64,000 nucleotides of DNA from Steroidobacteraceae bacterium. Its GTDB lineage: Bacteria; Pseudomonadota; Gammaproteobacteria; Steroidobacterales; Steroidobacteraceae. Under the pieces are notes generated by a model. The model did no database searches, had not been told where the DNA came from, and was given only the letters and a program-made list of their open reading frames with translations. Below, one piece after another: positions 8,876 to 18,039 of this stretch. The translations under genes and the position numbers were made by a program. Position 1 is the first letter of the stretch. Each line of letters begins with the position of its first letter. The stretch covers positions 1-64,000 of the forward strand of contig JADGHX010000004.1 in the NCBI GenBank assembly GCA_019683695.1, in the 5' to 3' direction.

Positions 8876-10402
8876 TCAGACTGCCCCCCGAGCAGCGAAC
8901 TCTTCTGTCAATGCACTCACGTCGCTTTCCCCCTCGAGCGCCCAGAGCCGGCGTGCAAGTCTCCGGGCTGCCTCTGCTGTGAGCATTGTGCCGACATTGG
9001 CCACAAACTTCTCGGTCAGCTCGGCATCCGACAGCGCGGCGCCGCGAGCTGCTGTGCCCCGCGGCCACGATACGGTTTTCACGTATGTCCTTCCCCTGGC
9101 CACGACTTCCACGCGGGCCGCGTGCGCCAGTGCCGGGTCCGGATTGCGCGGCATGGTGTCCCACGTGATGCGTTTCATCATCGCGCGCACGTCCGGGTTT
9201 CCGAGCAGCTCGCGACTCTGGCAGTTGGCATCGAGCGCAATGCCGTTCGCGACCAGCGCGAGCATGTAGGGCGTGCTGAACTGCGCGTCTTCCTGAGTAC
9301 GCACGTTCAGTGGGTCTGGATTCGCGTTGAACGGTGGCCCGGACGAGCGGATGTGCTCGATCTCGTGCGGCTTCAGACCATGCTCGCGAACCAGCGCGCT
9401 CAGGCAGTCGAGCTGGCTGTGGATGTAGCGACAGCAGGCATATGGCTTGAAGTCCACGGTCTCGATGCGCCAGATGCTGCCGAGGCCCGCCGTCGCCGCC
9501 TCCGGTGTCCACTTCTCGTACCGGTAGAAGGCCGGAAATGCAAGCTCGCCGTCGAGCACCGCGGGATTTCCTGTGTATCCACTTCGGGACAGCAGGGCCG
9601 CGTTTACCGCACCCTGGCAAATGACCCCGACCGGCGTGTACTTCACGTGGGTCTTCGGCGACACCAGCTCCCAGTCGTGTGCGACCTGCGGTGGGCAGTA
9701 GTACGCTCCCAGACCCATCGCGGATGCGATCGCCTCCGGAGTGCCTCCCGCCAGCGACGCGGCAACGCCGGCGGAGGCAATGATCGCTTCGTTGTTGATA
9801 CCGAAGATCTCGGGCGTCCGGCCGGTGGCGAGAATCGAGGCGCTCATCTGGCTGCTCGCCGAACTCAACCGCGCCGCCAGCTCGTGCGCCGCCAGCGTGG
9901 CGACGATAACCGCCTTGCCCGATGCGCGCATCATCTCTGCGATCGCCCACACGGCCGGCAACGTCACCGGCGGGGTGTGCGGAATCGCGTCGTAGTCGAG
10001 CGCGTTCATCAGCTCCGCATTGGCGAACGCGGCGTTTGCGGCACCGACACGCACATTCGTGCCTAGGATGTGCGCGTCTGCACGCCCGCCGGCAGACTGC
10101 ATCAGCGTCGCGGCGAGCCTTCCCTTCTCGCTCTTCCAGCCGGCCACCGCGCACCCGAGTGAATCGAGCACGAAACGTTTCGTGGCGTGCACTACCGATT
10201 CCGGCAGCGTCTCGAAACGCAACGTGCTGATGAAGTGAACGTACTGGCGCGTGATGCCGGCGCCTTCCCTCGCACCGGCGTTCTTTCCCTGCCCACTGGC
10301 TGACGTCCCGGAGGGTGGCGCGTCCGCGCCACCCCTCGCGGCGGCCGATGCGAGCGCCGCACCGGCCAGTCCACTCATCACGTCCCGACGACTGAAGCTC
10401 AT
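8876..10402 (-). CDS. MmgE/PrpD family protein with Tat signal
   Basis: A 508-residue MmgE/PrpD-family protein (the 2-methylcitrate dehydratase / cis-aconitate decarboxylase / iminodisuccinate epimerase fold). After a twin-arginine signal (SRRDVMSGLAGAALASAAA) come the family's helical-domain segments FVLDSLGCAVAGW, ALDYDAIP, LAAHELAARL, the lid-domain part SPKTHVKYTPVG and the YACCRYIHSQLD segment. Most relatives are cytoplasmic, so an exported version is unusual. It lies 54 bp after a TonB receptor and one base before the sigma gene, so it belongs to the catabolic operon. A dehydratase or isomerase step in the periplasm is a reasonable inference; the substrate is unknown. Confidence 0.85.
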   Translation of the reverse strand: MSFSRRDVMSGLAGAALASAAARGGADAPPSGTSASGQGKNAGAREGAGITRQYVHFISTLRFETLPESVVHATKRFVLDSLGCAVAGWKSEKGRLAATLMQSAGGRADAHILGTNVRVGAANAAFANAELMNALDYDAIPHTPPVTLPAVWAIAEMMRASGKAVIVATLAAHELAARLSSASSQMSASILATGRTPEIFGINNEAIIASAGVAASLAGGTPEAIASAMGLGAYYCPPQVAHDWELVSPKTHVKYTPVGVICQGAVNAALLSRSGYTGNPAVLDGELAFPAFYRYEKWTPEAATAGLGSIWRIETVDFKPYACCRYIHSQLDCLSALVREHGLKPHEIEHIRSSGPPFNANPDPLNVRTQEDAQFSTPYMLALVANGIALDANCQSRELLGNPDVRAMMKRITWDTMPRNPDPALAHAARVEVVARGRTYVKTVSWPRGTAARGAALSDAELTEKFVANVGTMLTAEAARRLARRLWALEGESDVSALTEEFAARGAV

Positions 10403-10456
10403 ACACGCCCCCTTCCGTGATCAGAGCCCTTTTGCACGAGGCCGGCCGCTCGCGGA

Positions 10457-13351
10457 TCAGAACTGATACCGGAAGCCGAGCCTGTAGCTGCGACCCACCG
10501 TATCGAAATACACGGCCGTGGTCGGCAATCCGAAGCTGTTAGGCACGATCGCAGGGTCGCGGTCGAGGGCGTTGTTCACCACAGCGAAGAGCTGCAACTG
10601 ATCGCCGAAGTTATACGAGCCCGACAGGTTCAGATACGTCACGCTGCCGACCGTGTTGTCGTCGATGTCGACGCCTTCCACGTAGGTGTTGTCGAAGTTG
10701 CCCTTGCCCACGTAGCGCAGCTGCGCGGTCACCGAGGCGGAGGCCAGCTCGTACGTGAACGAGCTCGTGGCCAGCACCTTGGGCGACACGTTCGTCTGCC
10801 CCGCCCGCTCGATGAAACCGTTGCCGGCATTCTCCCGGTTGTGGATGAGATACATGCCGGAAAGGTTCATCGTCAGAGCACCCGGGAGCCGCTCGGAAAG
10901 GCTCGCAAGGGGCAAGCGCCAGGAGATGGCCGTATCCACGCCCGCGCGCTGCACTTCGTTGAAGTTCATGTACGGCGAGAGCACGGAGTACACCGCGATC
11001 GGATTCGTGGACGGCTGGATCAGGTCGCACAGCGCCTGATCCCCGCGCGTGCAGAAGTCCGCAATCTGCTGGCTGGAGAGAGCCGCGATGGCGCCTTCGA
11101 TGTTGATGTCGAAGTAGTCCACCGACCACTGCAGCGATGCGAAGGAGGGCGACCACGAGAACCCAAAGGTCTTCGTCGTGGACTTCTCGGGCTTCAGATT
11201 GATGTTGCCGCCCGTCAGGGTTTCCACCGCCGGCTGGGCATTCTGATAGCGGATGTTGACGACCGTGCTGACCGGCGGCGTGTACAGCTCATACAGGTTC
11301 GGCGCGCGGATGTCCCGCGAATAGGCGCCGCGCAGCAGCAGCTGCCCGACGGGACGCCAGGTTGCACCCACCTTCCATGTGGTCACTTCGCCGCTCGTGC
11401 TGTAGTCCGTGAAACGCACGGCGCCGTTCAGGTCGAGCGCCTCCGCGAACGGCTTGTCCGCGGCAAGCGGCAGCAACGTCTCGAAATACGCCTCCTTGAC
11501 GTTGAACTTTCCCCGGAACGACTTGGCGTTCGTGCTCTCGTAGAGCGAGAGATTCGCCTGCGGATCGACGTTCGTGACCTGCTCTTCCTCGCGCCACTCC
11601 AGACCGGTGGCGATCGACACCGGACCGGCCCAGGTCTCGAACGGCTCGCCGCTGAGGTTCAGCGTTGCGGCGTGCTGGGTGTACCGCGTGTTCGACCATA
11701 GCGTGTCAGTCACGTAGTCGATCGCCTCCGGCGAGGGCGCGCCTTCACCGAACACGTTGAGCGGCACACAGCCTTCGGCCATCGGGTCGTAGGCCGGCGC
11801 ACCGGCCGGCGCCGCACTCCCGCCTTCCGGATTGGTCGCGCCGGGAATCGAGGAACGGCACACCGCCTTGCCATCCACGAGCACCGCGTCCGTCGCCGCG
11901 CGGAACTTGTAGATCACGCGGTCGTTGTGCACCTCCTGCTCGTACTTGTTGCGACCGACGATGTAGGCGCCGTCCCAGCGCCAGTCGTCGTTGATCCGGT
12001 TCTCGAAGCCGATCACGAAGCGCGGCGTCGAGCTCTTCACGTGACCTTCCTGCAGGCCCACGTCGCGGCTGTTGCGGCCCAGATTGAACGAGGTGATGTT
12101 GTTCGCGACCATGTAGTCGCGCAGCTGCGCGGGCAGGAAGGCGTTGTCGGAATAGATCTTGATCGCCGTGTCGCGCGGCGGCAGCGTGGTGTTGATACCC
12201 TCGGAGACCGAGTAGGACGCCTCGACGAACGCCTCGGTGTCCTCGCTCAGGGCGTAGCTGGCCCGCGAGTAGAACGACTTGCGCTCGCTCTTCGGGATCA
12301 TGCTGACGTCCGTATTGAAATTGAGGCCCTGATTGCTGCCTCCGCCCTGCATGTTCTGCGTTCCGACGTAGTCGCCGTAGTAGAAGGGAGCGGTCTGACC
12401 GCCGGGTCCGAACTGCGTGCCGCGCAAAAGCGTGCTCGGAACGAGATTTCCGCCGACGAGCTGCGTGGAGCCGTTGATGAGGCCGCCATTGGTCGCCGTG
12501 GAATAGCGCACGTCCGGAAGGATGAGGTTGCGCGGCTGGCCATTGCCACCGCTCGGGCAGGTGGCCGAGACCGGCGCATTGAGCGGACAGGGGTTCGCGA
12601 TCACCTGCCAGGCCTTGCGTCCCCATTCGCGCGTGTACGTGTCGCCGACACCGTCGTTCTTCACCGCATCCAGTGCGGCCTGGACATGAATGCGATCGTT
12701 CGCGAGCGCCCAGCCACCCACGACGCCCGCGCGCCACTCCTCGTTGTCCCCGAGCTCCGAGCGACCGATCTGGAACTCGGAATTGAAACCGACGAAGTCC
12801 TTCTTGAGGATGAGGTTCACGACGCCTGCGACCGCATCCGAGCCCCACTGCGCCGAGGCGCCACCCGTCACCACTTCCGCGCGCTCCACGAGCAGCGAAG
12901 GAATCTGGTTCAGGTCGACCTGATATCCGGGCAGGCCCGTCGTGATCTGCGGAACGAAGCGCCGGCCGTCCACCAGCACGAGCGTGCGGGTCTGGCCGAG
13001 ACCTCGCAGGTCCGCGTAGTTCGAGCCCGGGAAAATGGCGCGAACGCCGTTCGTCGCCGAGGTGGTGGTGCCGCGGAAGGCCGGAAGCTCGTTGAGCACC
13101 TGCGCGATGTTGGTCGCGCCGCGCTGTGCGATGAGATCCTCGCCCACCATCGTGGTCGGCGTGGGTGCATCGAATCCGGAACGCTGGATACGCGTGGAGG
13201 TGATGCGTACTTCCTGCACTTCTTCCGCGTCCGCGGCTGCATTTTCCTGTGCGTGCAGCGGCCCACTCTGAACAACTGCGCAGAGTGCCACGCCTGCGAC
13301 ACCCATGCGGCCGCGACCGAGCGTGGCGCCGCGAGCTTTCGACATCTTCAT
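10457..13351 (-). CDS. TonB-dependent outer-membrane receptor (no STN domain)
   Basis: A 964-residue receptor with signal peptide (GVAGVALCAVVQSGPLHA), a plug starting GFDAPTPTTMVGEDL and containing VLVDGRRFVPQ and VTGGASAQWGSDAVAGVVNL, and a C-terminal barrel ending YRLGFRYQF. It matches the receptor at 4221-7340 almost segment for segment but has no STN domain, so it should transport without signalling. It is 22 bp downstream of the PQQ-dehydrogenase gene. Paired paralogues in one operon could take up related compounds or replace each other at different concentrations; this is inference. Confidence 0.93.
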   Translation of the reverse strand: MKMSKARGATLGRGRMGVAGVALCAVVQSGPLHAQENAAADAEEVQEVRITSTRIQRSGFDAPTPTTMVGEDLIAQRGATNIAQVLNELPAFRGTTTSATNGVRAIFPGSNYADLRGLGQTRTLVLVDGRRFVPQITTGLPGYQVDLNQIPSLLVERAEVVTGGASAQWGSDAVAGVVNLILKKDFVGFNSEFQIGRSELGDNEEWRAGVVGGWALANDRIHVQAALDAVKNDGVGDTYTREWGRKAWQVIANPCPLNAPVSATCPSGGNGQPRNLILPDVRYSTATNGGLINGSTQLVGGNLVPSTLLRGTQFGPGGQTAPFYYGDYVGTQNMQGGGSNQGLNFNTDVSMIPKSERKSFYSRASYALSEDTEAFVEASYSVSEGINTTLPPRDTAIKIYSDNAFLPAQLRDYMVANNITSFNLGRNSRDVGLQEGHVKSSTPRFVIGFENRINDDWRWDGAYIVGRNKYEQEVHNDRVIYKFRAATDAVLVDGKAVCRSSIPGATNPEGGSAAPAGAPAYDPMAEGCVPLNVFGEGAPSPEAIDYVTDTLWSNTRYTQHAATLNLSGEPFETWAGPVSIATGLEWREEEQVTNVDPQANLSLYESTNAKSFRGKFNVKEAYFETLLPLAADKPFAEALDLNGAVRFTDYSTSGEVTTWKVGATWRPVGQLLLRGAYSRDIRAPNLYELYTPPVSTVVNIRYQNAQPAVETLTGGNINLKPEKSTTKTFGFSWSPSFASLQWSVDYFDINIEGAIAALSSQQIADFCTRGDQALCDLIQPSTNPIAVYSVLSPYMNFNEVQRAGVDTAISWRLPLASLSERLPGALTMNLSGMYLIHNRENAGNGFIERAGQTNVSPKVLATSSFTYELASASVTAQLRYVGKGNFDNTYVEGVDIDDNTVGSVTYLNLSGSYNFGDQLQLFAVVNNALDRDPAIVPNSFGLPTTAVYFDTVGRSYRLGFRYQF

Positions 13352-13373
13352 CCGGAACCTCCCCCTCGAAGGT

Positions 13374-15530
13374 CTACTGAATGCTGGGACGAGAGCCGTC
13401 CTGTGCCTTGATCGAGCCCGCGAGCCTGCGGGCCTCCTCCGCCACGTAGGCGCGAATCGCCTCGGCGCCCTCTGGCGAAATAAACTTGCTCCAGCTCACC
13501 ATGCCCTGCCGCTCGAGCACGCCATCGATCACGATGGCACGCCACGCCTCCTTGTCAGCGAGCGCGGCGGAACGACGCAGATCCGGGATGATGTTTGCGG
13601 AGCGCATATTGAGGCCGTGGCACCTGCCGCACAGGCGCGCGTAGTGCGCCTTGCCGTCATCGACGACGGCAGTGGGCCAGGTTTCCTCCGGCGGTGCCGG
13701 TGGCGGCGCAAGCGGCGGGTCCTCGGGAAGCGTGGCGGCGCCATCCAGCTTGAAGGCGATGACACGTCCGGGTTGGCGCGCGTAGGCGGGCTCGCCGCCA
13801 GAGAGAATCCCCGCGCCGCCCGCGCCCGATGTCACGGCGATGTACTGCTCACCGTCGACGCTGTACGTGACCGGCGCTTGCATGATGGCGTTCGGCGTTT
13901 TGTAGCTCCACACCTCCTCGCCCGTGTCCGCGCGGAACGCAGCGAGCTCCCCGAGCACACCATTGCGGCTACGACCCTGAAACAGGAGCTCGCCCGCAGT
14001 AGCGAGCACGCCGCCTCCGCCGCGCACGTCCGTGCGCCACGCCGCCTTGCGCGCAACCGGATCCCAGCCGAGCAGGTAGGATCGGGAGCGCGTACTGACG
14101 CCGACCGGCACTCTTTGTGGCGCCGCCGATTCTGCTCCGTGCGCCGGTGCGCCGTGGAAATAGAAACCGGGACTGTCTATGCCTTCGACGTACTCGTAGT
14201 CCGGCGTCGAGATGTAGTGCGTGGAGTTCTCCGCCGCGGGGAAGTAGACGAGCCCCGTCTTTGGACTGAACGCGGGCGGTTGCCATCCGTGCGCGCCGCC
14301 GGCACCGGGGCTCGAGGTGAACGGCGCATCCATGTAGTACGCCTCGGGCACCACAGTCATGCGGCCCGTCACCGGATCGACGCCTTTCGACCAGGTGATG
14401 TTCGGCACGTACGGCGTCGCGGAGATCAACTCACCGGACGCACGATCGAACACGTAGAAGAATCCGTTCTTCGGTGCGTGCAGCAGCACCTTGCGGCGCA
14501 CGCCGTCGATCCGCAGCTCCGTGAGGATCATGTCCTGCACGGAGTCGTAGTCCCAGCTCTCACCGGGGACTTCCTGGTAATGCCAGGCGTATGCGCCGGT
14601 GTCGGCATCGAGCGCGACGATCGAGGCAATGAAGAGATTGTCGCCCTTGCCGTCCGAGCGATACTTGCGATTGAGCGGAAAGCCGTTGCCCGTCGCGATG
14701 TAGAGGCGGTTGAAGTCCGGGTCGTAGACGATTGCGTTCCACGCATGGCCGCCGCCGATGTAGTCGCGCCACGGCCCGTGCCACGTTGGCCGCGCGATCC
14801 GCTCGAGCACCTCGTCGGAGGCCGCGCCGTCGCCGGGCCTGGAAGGGTCTCCGGGCACCGTGTAGAAGCGCCACACGAGCTTGCCCGTCTCGGTGTCGTA
14901 GGCACTCACGTATCCGCGGCCGCCGAACTCGCCGCCGCCATTGCCGATGAACACCTTGCCGCGTGCGACACGCGGCGCACCGGTGATGGAATGCATACGC
15001 TTCGGATCGACGGTGAGCGTGCTCCACACCGGTTTGCCGGTGCGCGCGTCGATCGCGATGAGCCGGCCATCGATCGTGCCGACGAAGACCTTGCCCTTGT
15101 AGACCGCCGCGCCGCGGTTCACCACGTCGCAGCAGGGCTTTGGTCCTGCCGATCCGGGCACTTCCGGATCATAGGACCAGAGCATTGCGCCCGTGCGTGC
15201 ATCGAGTGCGTAGACCTTGCTCCATGCACTCGTCACGTACATCACGCCGTCCACGACGAGTGGCGTGGACTCCTGGCCCCGGTATGTATCGAAATCGAAC
15301 GACCACGCCGGAGCCAGGCGGGACACTGTCCCGATGTTGATCTGCGCAAGCTGCGAGTAGCGCTGCTCGGAGTACCCCCCGCCGTAGCTCAGCCAGTTTT
15401 CCGGCTCCTCTTCCGCGTTTCTCAGGCGCTCGTCATCGACGTAAGCGACCTTCGTGCTGCACGCAGTGACGAGCCACGCAAGAAACGCAACGAGCAAAGG
15501 CTGTGCGGGTATGCCGGGCGCGCGGGCCAT
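13374..15530 (-). CDS. PQQ-dependent quinohemoprotein alcohol dehydrogenase, lipoprotein
   Basis: A 718-residue quinohemoprotein. The N-terminus ends in a lipobox (LVTAC, Cys24), suggesting membrane anchoring in the periplasm. The eight-bladed propeller shows tryptophan-docking repeats (ALDARTGAMLWSY, AIDARTGKPVWST) and the vicinal cysteine pair Cys133-Cys134 typical of PQQ alcohol dehydrogenases. The C-terminal cytochrome c domain has the haem site CGRCH (634-638) and a probable Met ligand near 676. It would oxidise a primary alcohol and pass electrons to the respiratory chain. It lies directly after the small Tat protein gene (3 bp) and the dioxygenase gene, so it may oxidise the cleavage product or a precursor. 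Confidence 0.93.
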   Translation of the reverse strand: MARAPGIPAQPLLVAFLAWLVTACSTKVAYVDDERLRNAEEEPENWLSYGGGYSEQRYSQLAQINIGTVSRLAPAWSFDFDTYRGQESTPLVVDGVMYVTSAWSKVYALDARTGAMLWSYDPEVPGSAGPKPCCDVVNRGAAVYKGKVFVGTIDGRLIAIDARTGKPVWSTLTVDPKRMHSITGAPRVARGKVFIGNGGGEFGGRGYVSAYDTETGKLVWRFYTVPGDPSRPGDGAASDEVLERIARPTWHGPWRDYIGGGHAWNAIVYDPDFNRLYIATGNGFPLNRKYRSDGKGDNLFIASIVALDADTGAYAWHYQEVPGESWDYDSVQDMILTELRIDGVRRKVLLHAPKNGFFYVFDRASGELISATPYVPNITWSKGVDPVTGRMTVVPEAYYMDAPFTSSPGAGGAHGWQPPAFSPKTGLVYFPAAENSTHYISTPDYEYVEGIDSPGFYFHGAPAHGAESAAPQRVPVGVSTRSRSYLLGWDPVARKAAWRTDVRGGGGVLATAGELLFQGRSRNGVLGELAAFRADTGEEVWSYKTPNAIMQAPVTYSVDGEQYIAVTSGAGGAGILSGGEPAYARQPGRVIAFKLDGAATLPEDPPLAPPPAPPEETWPTAVVDDGKAHYARLCGRCHGLNMRSANIIPDLRRSAALADKEAWRAIVIDGVLERQGMVSWSKFISPEGAEAIRAYVAEEARRLAGSIKAQDGSRPSIQ

Positions 15531-15533
15531 TGG

Positions 15534-15887
15534 TCAGATCCGATAGGCGCAGCGGTAGAGATCGATCTGACCGAGCTCGGCGATCGGCTGCCCCGAGCGC
15601 AGTCCGCTGGGTGGCACGTACGGCGTGCAGCGTCCGCTGAAGTCCAGGAACGGCTGATCGAGATGGAACGATACGACCGGTTCCGGTGCGACGGCGGCGC
15701 CGGACGAGGCGGCGGCCGTAGCGCGCGGCGCCACCTCGCCGCCGAACGACATGGTCGGTACCGCCGAGATCACCACACCTGCCGATGCGAAGTACGTGAT
15801 GAACTCCCTGCGGGAGACCGGCAGGGAAACCACCTGCCGCGTCGCTTCCGCGGACATATCCAGAGGCAACGTGTTCGACTTGCTCAT
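15534..15887 (-). CDS. small Tat-exported protein of unknown function
   Basis: A 117-residue protein. It carries a twin-arginine motif (SRREFITYFASAG) placed about 25 residues in, followed by a hydrophobic segment, then an Ala-rich linker and a conserved-looking tail with two cysteines (FSGRCTPYVPPSG and IDLYRCAYRI). Its ATG overlaps the dioxygenase stop (ATGA) and its own stop is 3 bp before the PQQ dehydrogenase, so the three are translationally tied. Small Tat proteins next to large enzymes are sometimes accessory or electron-transfer subunits; nothing in the sequence proves that here. No family recognised. Confidence 0.7.
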   Translation of the reverse strand: MSKSNTLPLDMSAEATRQVVSLPVSRREFITYFASAGVVISAVPTMSFGGEVAPRATAAASSGAAVAPEPVVSFHLDQPFLDFSGRCTPYVPPSGLRSGQPIAELGQIDLYRCAYRI

Positions 15888-17353
15888 GCCAGCTCCGATG
15901 CATCGGCCCAGATGCCGTGGACCTGCGCGGTCGAGCGGAACGGAAGAATCACGCGCGCAACGTCGCCTGCCTCGAGGTTCTGCGCGTCCGCGATGACGAG
16001 CTCCGAGCGCATCTCGGCGTAGTTGGACGCCACGCCGATCAGGTAGCCGTCACCTTCCTCGCGACTGCCCGGGCGCGGCACGAAGCAGCACTCCTGCAGA
16101 CTGTGGGTCGGCCCGACGAAGTACCTGTTGAGCTTTCCGGTCTCGAAATCGAAGCGACCGTAGGTGTTGGAGACGCGCCCGCGGAGGTTGCCGGCGCGCG
16201 CTTCATCAAACGGACGGTCCGGATCGTTGAAGCTCGTGTAGCCGTAGCGCTGCCGCAGCGTCATGAAGCGCGTGTCGATGCGCCCCAGGTCGCCGACGTT
16301 GAACGGCCAGAGGATCTCTTCCGTCCAGGTGTCCTTCTTCGAGCGCAGATCGATCGTGATACGCCGCACGTACGCCTTCGCCTTCTGCGGGTTCCACGGT
16401 GTGCCGTCGATCGGCGGGAAGAACGGGAAGAAGTTCGAGTCGTAGAACGGCGCGTACAGGATGATCTTGCTGCCTTCCGTGTACGCGTTGAACGTATGCA
16501 TCATGCAGCGCTCGGGGCCCTTGAACCAGCGGATGTCCTTGCCGTCGCCGTCGCGCGCGAGCACGCCGATGTAGCTCGGCTTGGTCGCGTCCCAGCCCCA
16601 GTGGATCTTGCCGGCCTTGAGCCGCTCCATGCTCGTGACGTAGCCGCCGAAAGGCAGCAGGATGTGCTTCTGCGTAACCGCGCAGTCGTGCACGACGCTG
16701 ACGTACGGCACCTTGATGCGCTGCTCGTGCTTGACCTTGCCGTCACGGCCGATGGTGTAGATGAAGAGGTCGTCGGTCACCAGGCCCGTGGCCTGGTAGC
16801 CGAAGGCGATCATCTCGCCGGTGACGGGATCGATCTTGGGATGCGCGGTGAACGTCTGGCTCTTCCACGCACCCTCGAAGTCCCACGGCCCGACCGTGTC
16901 GAGCGTGACGGGATCGATCCGGTGCGGCAGGCCGTCTTCCTTGAGCGCAAAGAGCTTTCCGGCATGCACGAGCGGCGAGGTGTTCGCCACCGTGCGCAGG
17001 TAGGGCCGTTCCGGGTCGCGCACGCTCGGGTCGTCCGTGAAAGGATTGCGGTAGTAGCCGAAGAGCTGGCGGTTGGCCGCCTTCTGCAGCTCGTAGCGCC
17101 GCGTGCGGACGTAACGGCCCTTGTAGCTCACGATGCCGTCCTTGAAGCGGAACGCGCTGATGTAGCCGTCCGCGTTGAGCACGGCGTCATCGGGGAACAA
17201 CGGCGGATAGAACCAGTCCCCACCAACACGGAAGAACGTGCCGTTCAGGTCTTTCGGCACCTTGCCGATGACTTCGCAGTCGTGGATGTCTGCCTCGAAA
17301 CGCTCAGGTGCAAAGAACCCGACCCTCGTCGGGACTTTCGTGAAGTCGACCAT
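15884..17353 (-). CDS. carotenoid-oxygenase family dioxygenase (isoeugenol/lignostilbene type)
   Basis: A 489-residue iron(II) dioxygenase of the carotenoid cleavage (RPE65) superfamily. The four iron-binding histidines are all present: His161 (TAHPKID), His212 (VVHDCAV), His276 (MMHTFNA) and His479 (QVHGIW). The layout (LNGTFFRVGGDW, YRNPFTDD, TVANTSPLVHAGKLFALKEDG) is closest in my memory to isoeugenol monooxygenase and lignostilbene dioxygenases rather than plant carotenoid enzymes. Such enzymes split an exocyclic C=C bond into aldehydes with O2. There is no signal peptide, so it is cytoplasmic even though its neighbours are exported. It is the second gene of the operon. Confidence 0.9.
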   Translation of the reverse strand: MVDFTKVPTRVGFFAPERFEADIHDCEVIGKVPKDLNGTFFRVGGDWFYPPLFPDDAVLNADGYISAFRFKDGIVSYKGRYVRTRRYELQKAANRQLFGYYRNPFTDDPSVRDPERPYLRTVANTSPLVHAGKLFALKEDGLPHRIDPVTLDTVGPWDFEGAWKSQTFTAHPKIDPVTGEMIAFGYQATGLVTDDLFIYTIGRDGKVKHEQRIKVPYVSVVHDCAVTQKHILLPFGGYVTSMERLKAGKIHWGWDATKPSYIGVLARDGDGKDIRWFKGPERCMMHTFNAYTEGSKIILYAPFYDSNFFPFFPPIDGTPWNPQKAKAYVRRITIDLRSKKDTWTEEILWPFNVGDLGRIDTRFMTLRQRYGYTSFNDPDRPFDEARAGNLRGRVSNTYGRFDFETGKLNRYFVGPTHSLQECCFVPRPGSREEGDGYLIGVASNYAEMRSELVIADAQNLEAGDVARVILPFRSTAQVHGIWADASELA

Positions 17354-17439
17354 CTCCCCTCCTCAACATCGTGCCCGTGCGCGCGATCTGCCGACGCGAC
17401 GGCGCGGACGACCTTCGATACAGGATGAGTACGAAAATC

Positions 17440-17988
17440 TCAGCGCTTCTCGCGTGGGTCTTTCTCGCCGAGATTCGGGTAGAACAGCGCACGGTTGTGC
17501 AGCGACTCGTTCATCACCTTGCGCTTCTTGAAGAGCCAGCGCCCGTTGACCTTCACGAGCTCGTCCTCGTAATGCCCGAAGTAGAGGAGCTGGACGTTCT
17601 TCTGCGGCGTGTTGTTGGTGAGCGCGAACCAGTACGCGATAGTCTTCGCGGTGTCGCCGTTCACTTCGATGACGTGATTGATGATCTGGTGGCGCGTGCG
17701 CGGCCGCGCGGTCGCCCCTTCCGGGATGTTGACCTTGCGCCCGCCGCCGAAATTGGACATCGCCTTGCGAATCGCCTCCTTGCCCTTTTCCACCCCGCCG
17801 ACCCAGTCGAGCACGCCATCCTCGGCCCAGGTGGCCATGACGGTCTCGATGTCACCCGCATCCACCGCGATCATGTAGCGATTCGACAGATTCTCGATTT
17901 CGGCGCGGTCGTCCGCATAGCTGGCGAACGAAACGGCCGGCAGGCCGCACAGGAGAACGGCGGCCACCTTCGCAAGCGCGTGTCTCAT
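17440..17988 (-). CDS. SnoaL-like / NTF2-fold exported protein
   Basis: A 182-residue protein from the ATG at 17988, which follows a good ribosome binding site (GAGGGGGATC). A signal peptide (AKVAAVLLCGLPAVSFAS) precedes a SnoaL_4-type domain: RAEIENLSNRYMIAVDAGD, WAEDGVLDW, and a C-terminal LLYFGHYEDELVKVNGRWLF. The fold is used by dehydratases, isomerases and hydroxylases acting on polyketides, steroids and terpenes. It appears to be the promoter-proximal gene of the minus-strand cluster, 86 bp before the dioxygenase. Catalysis is inferred from fold only. Confidence 0.85.
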   Translation of the reverse strand: MRHALAKVAAVLLCGLPAVSFASYADDRAEIENLSNRYMIAVDAGDIETVMATWAEDGVLDWVGGVEKGKEAIRKAMSNFGGGRKVNIPEGATARPRTRHQIINHVIEVNGDTAKTIAYWFALTNNTPQKNVQLLYFGHYEDELVKVNGRWLFKKRKVMNESLHNRALFYPNLGEKDPREKR

Positions 17989-18039
17989 GATCCCCCTCGA
18001 TGTCGTTGGCGTGCACCGATTTCGCTGCACGCCGTGCAA

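Noticed and set aside
11927..13411. 494-codon plus-strand frame opposite the second TonB receptor
   Set aside because: Same antisense pattern; the receptor plug motifs are clear on the minus strand.
13305..16022. 905-codon plus-strand open frame opposite the PQQ dehydrogenase
   Set aside because: Antisense artefact of third-position G+C bias; no motif, and the minus-strand gene carries haem and PQQ signatures.
15917..17428. 503-codon plus-strand frame opposite the dioxygenase gene
   Set aside because: Mirrors the dioxygenase codon by codon and has no start signals; all four iron ligands are on the minus strand.
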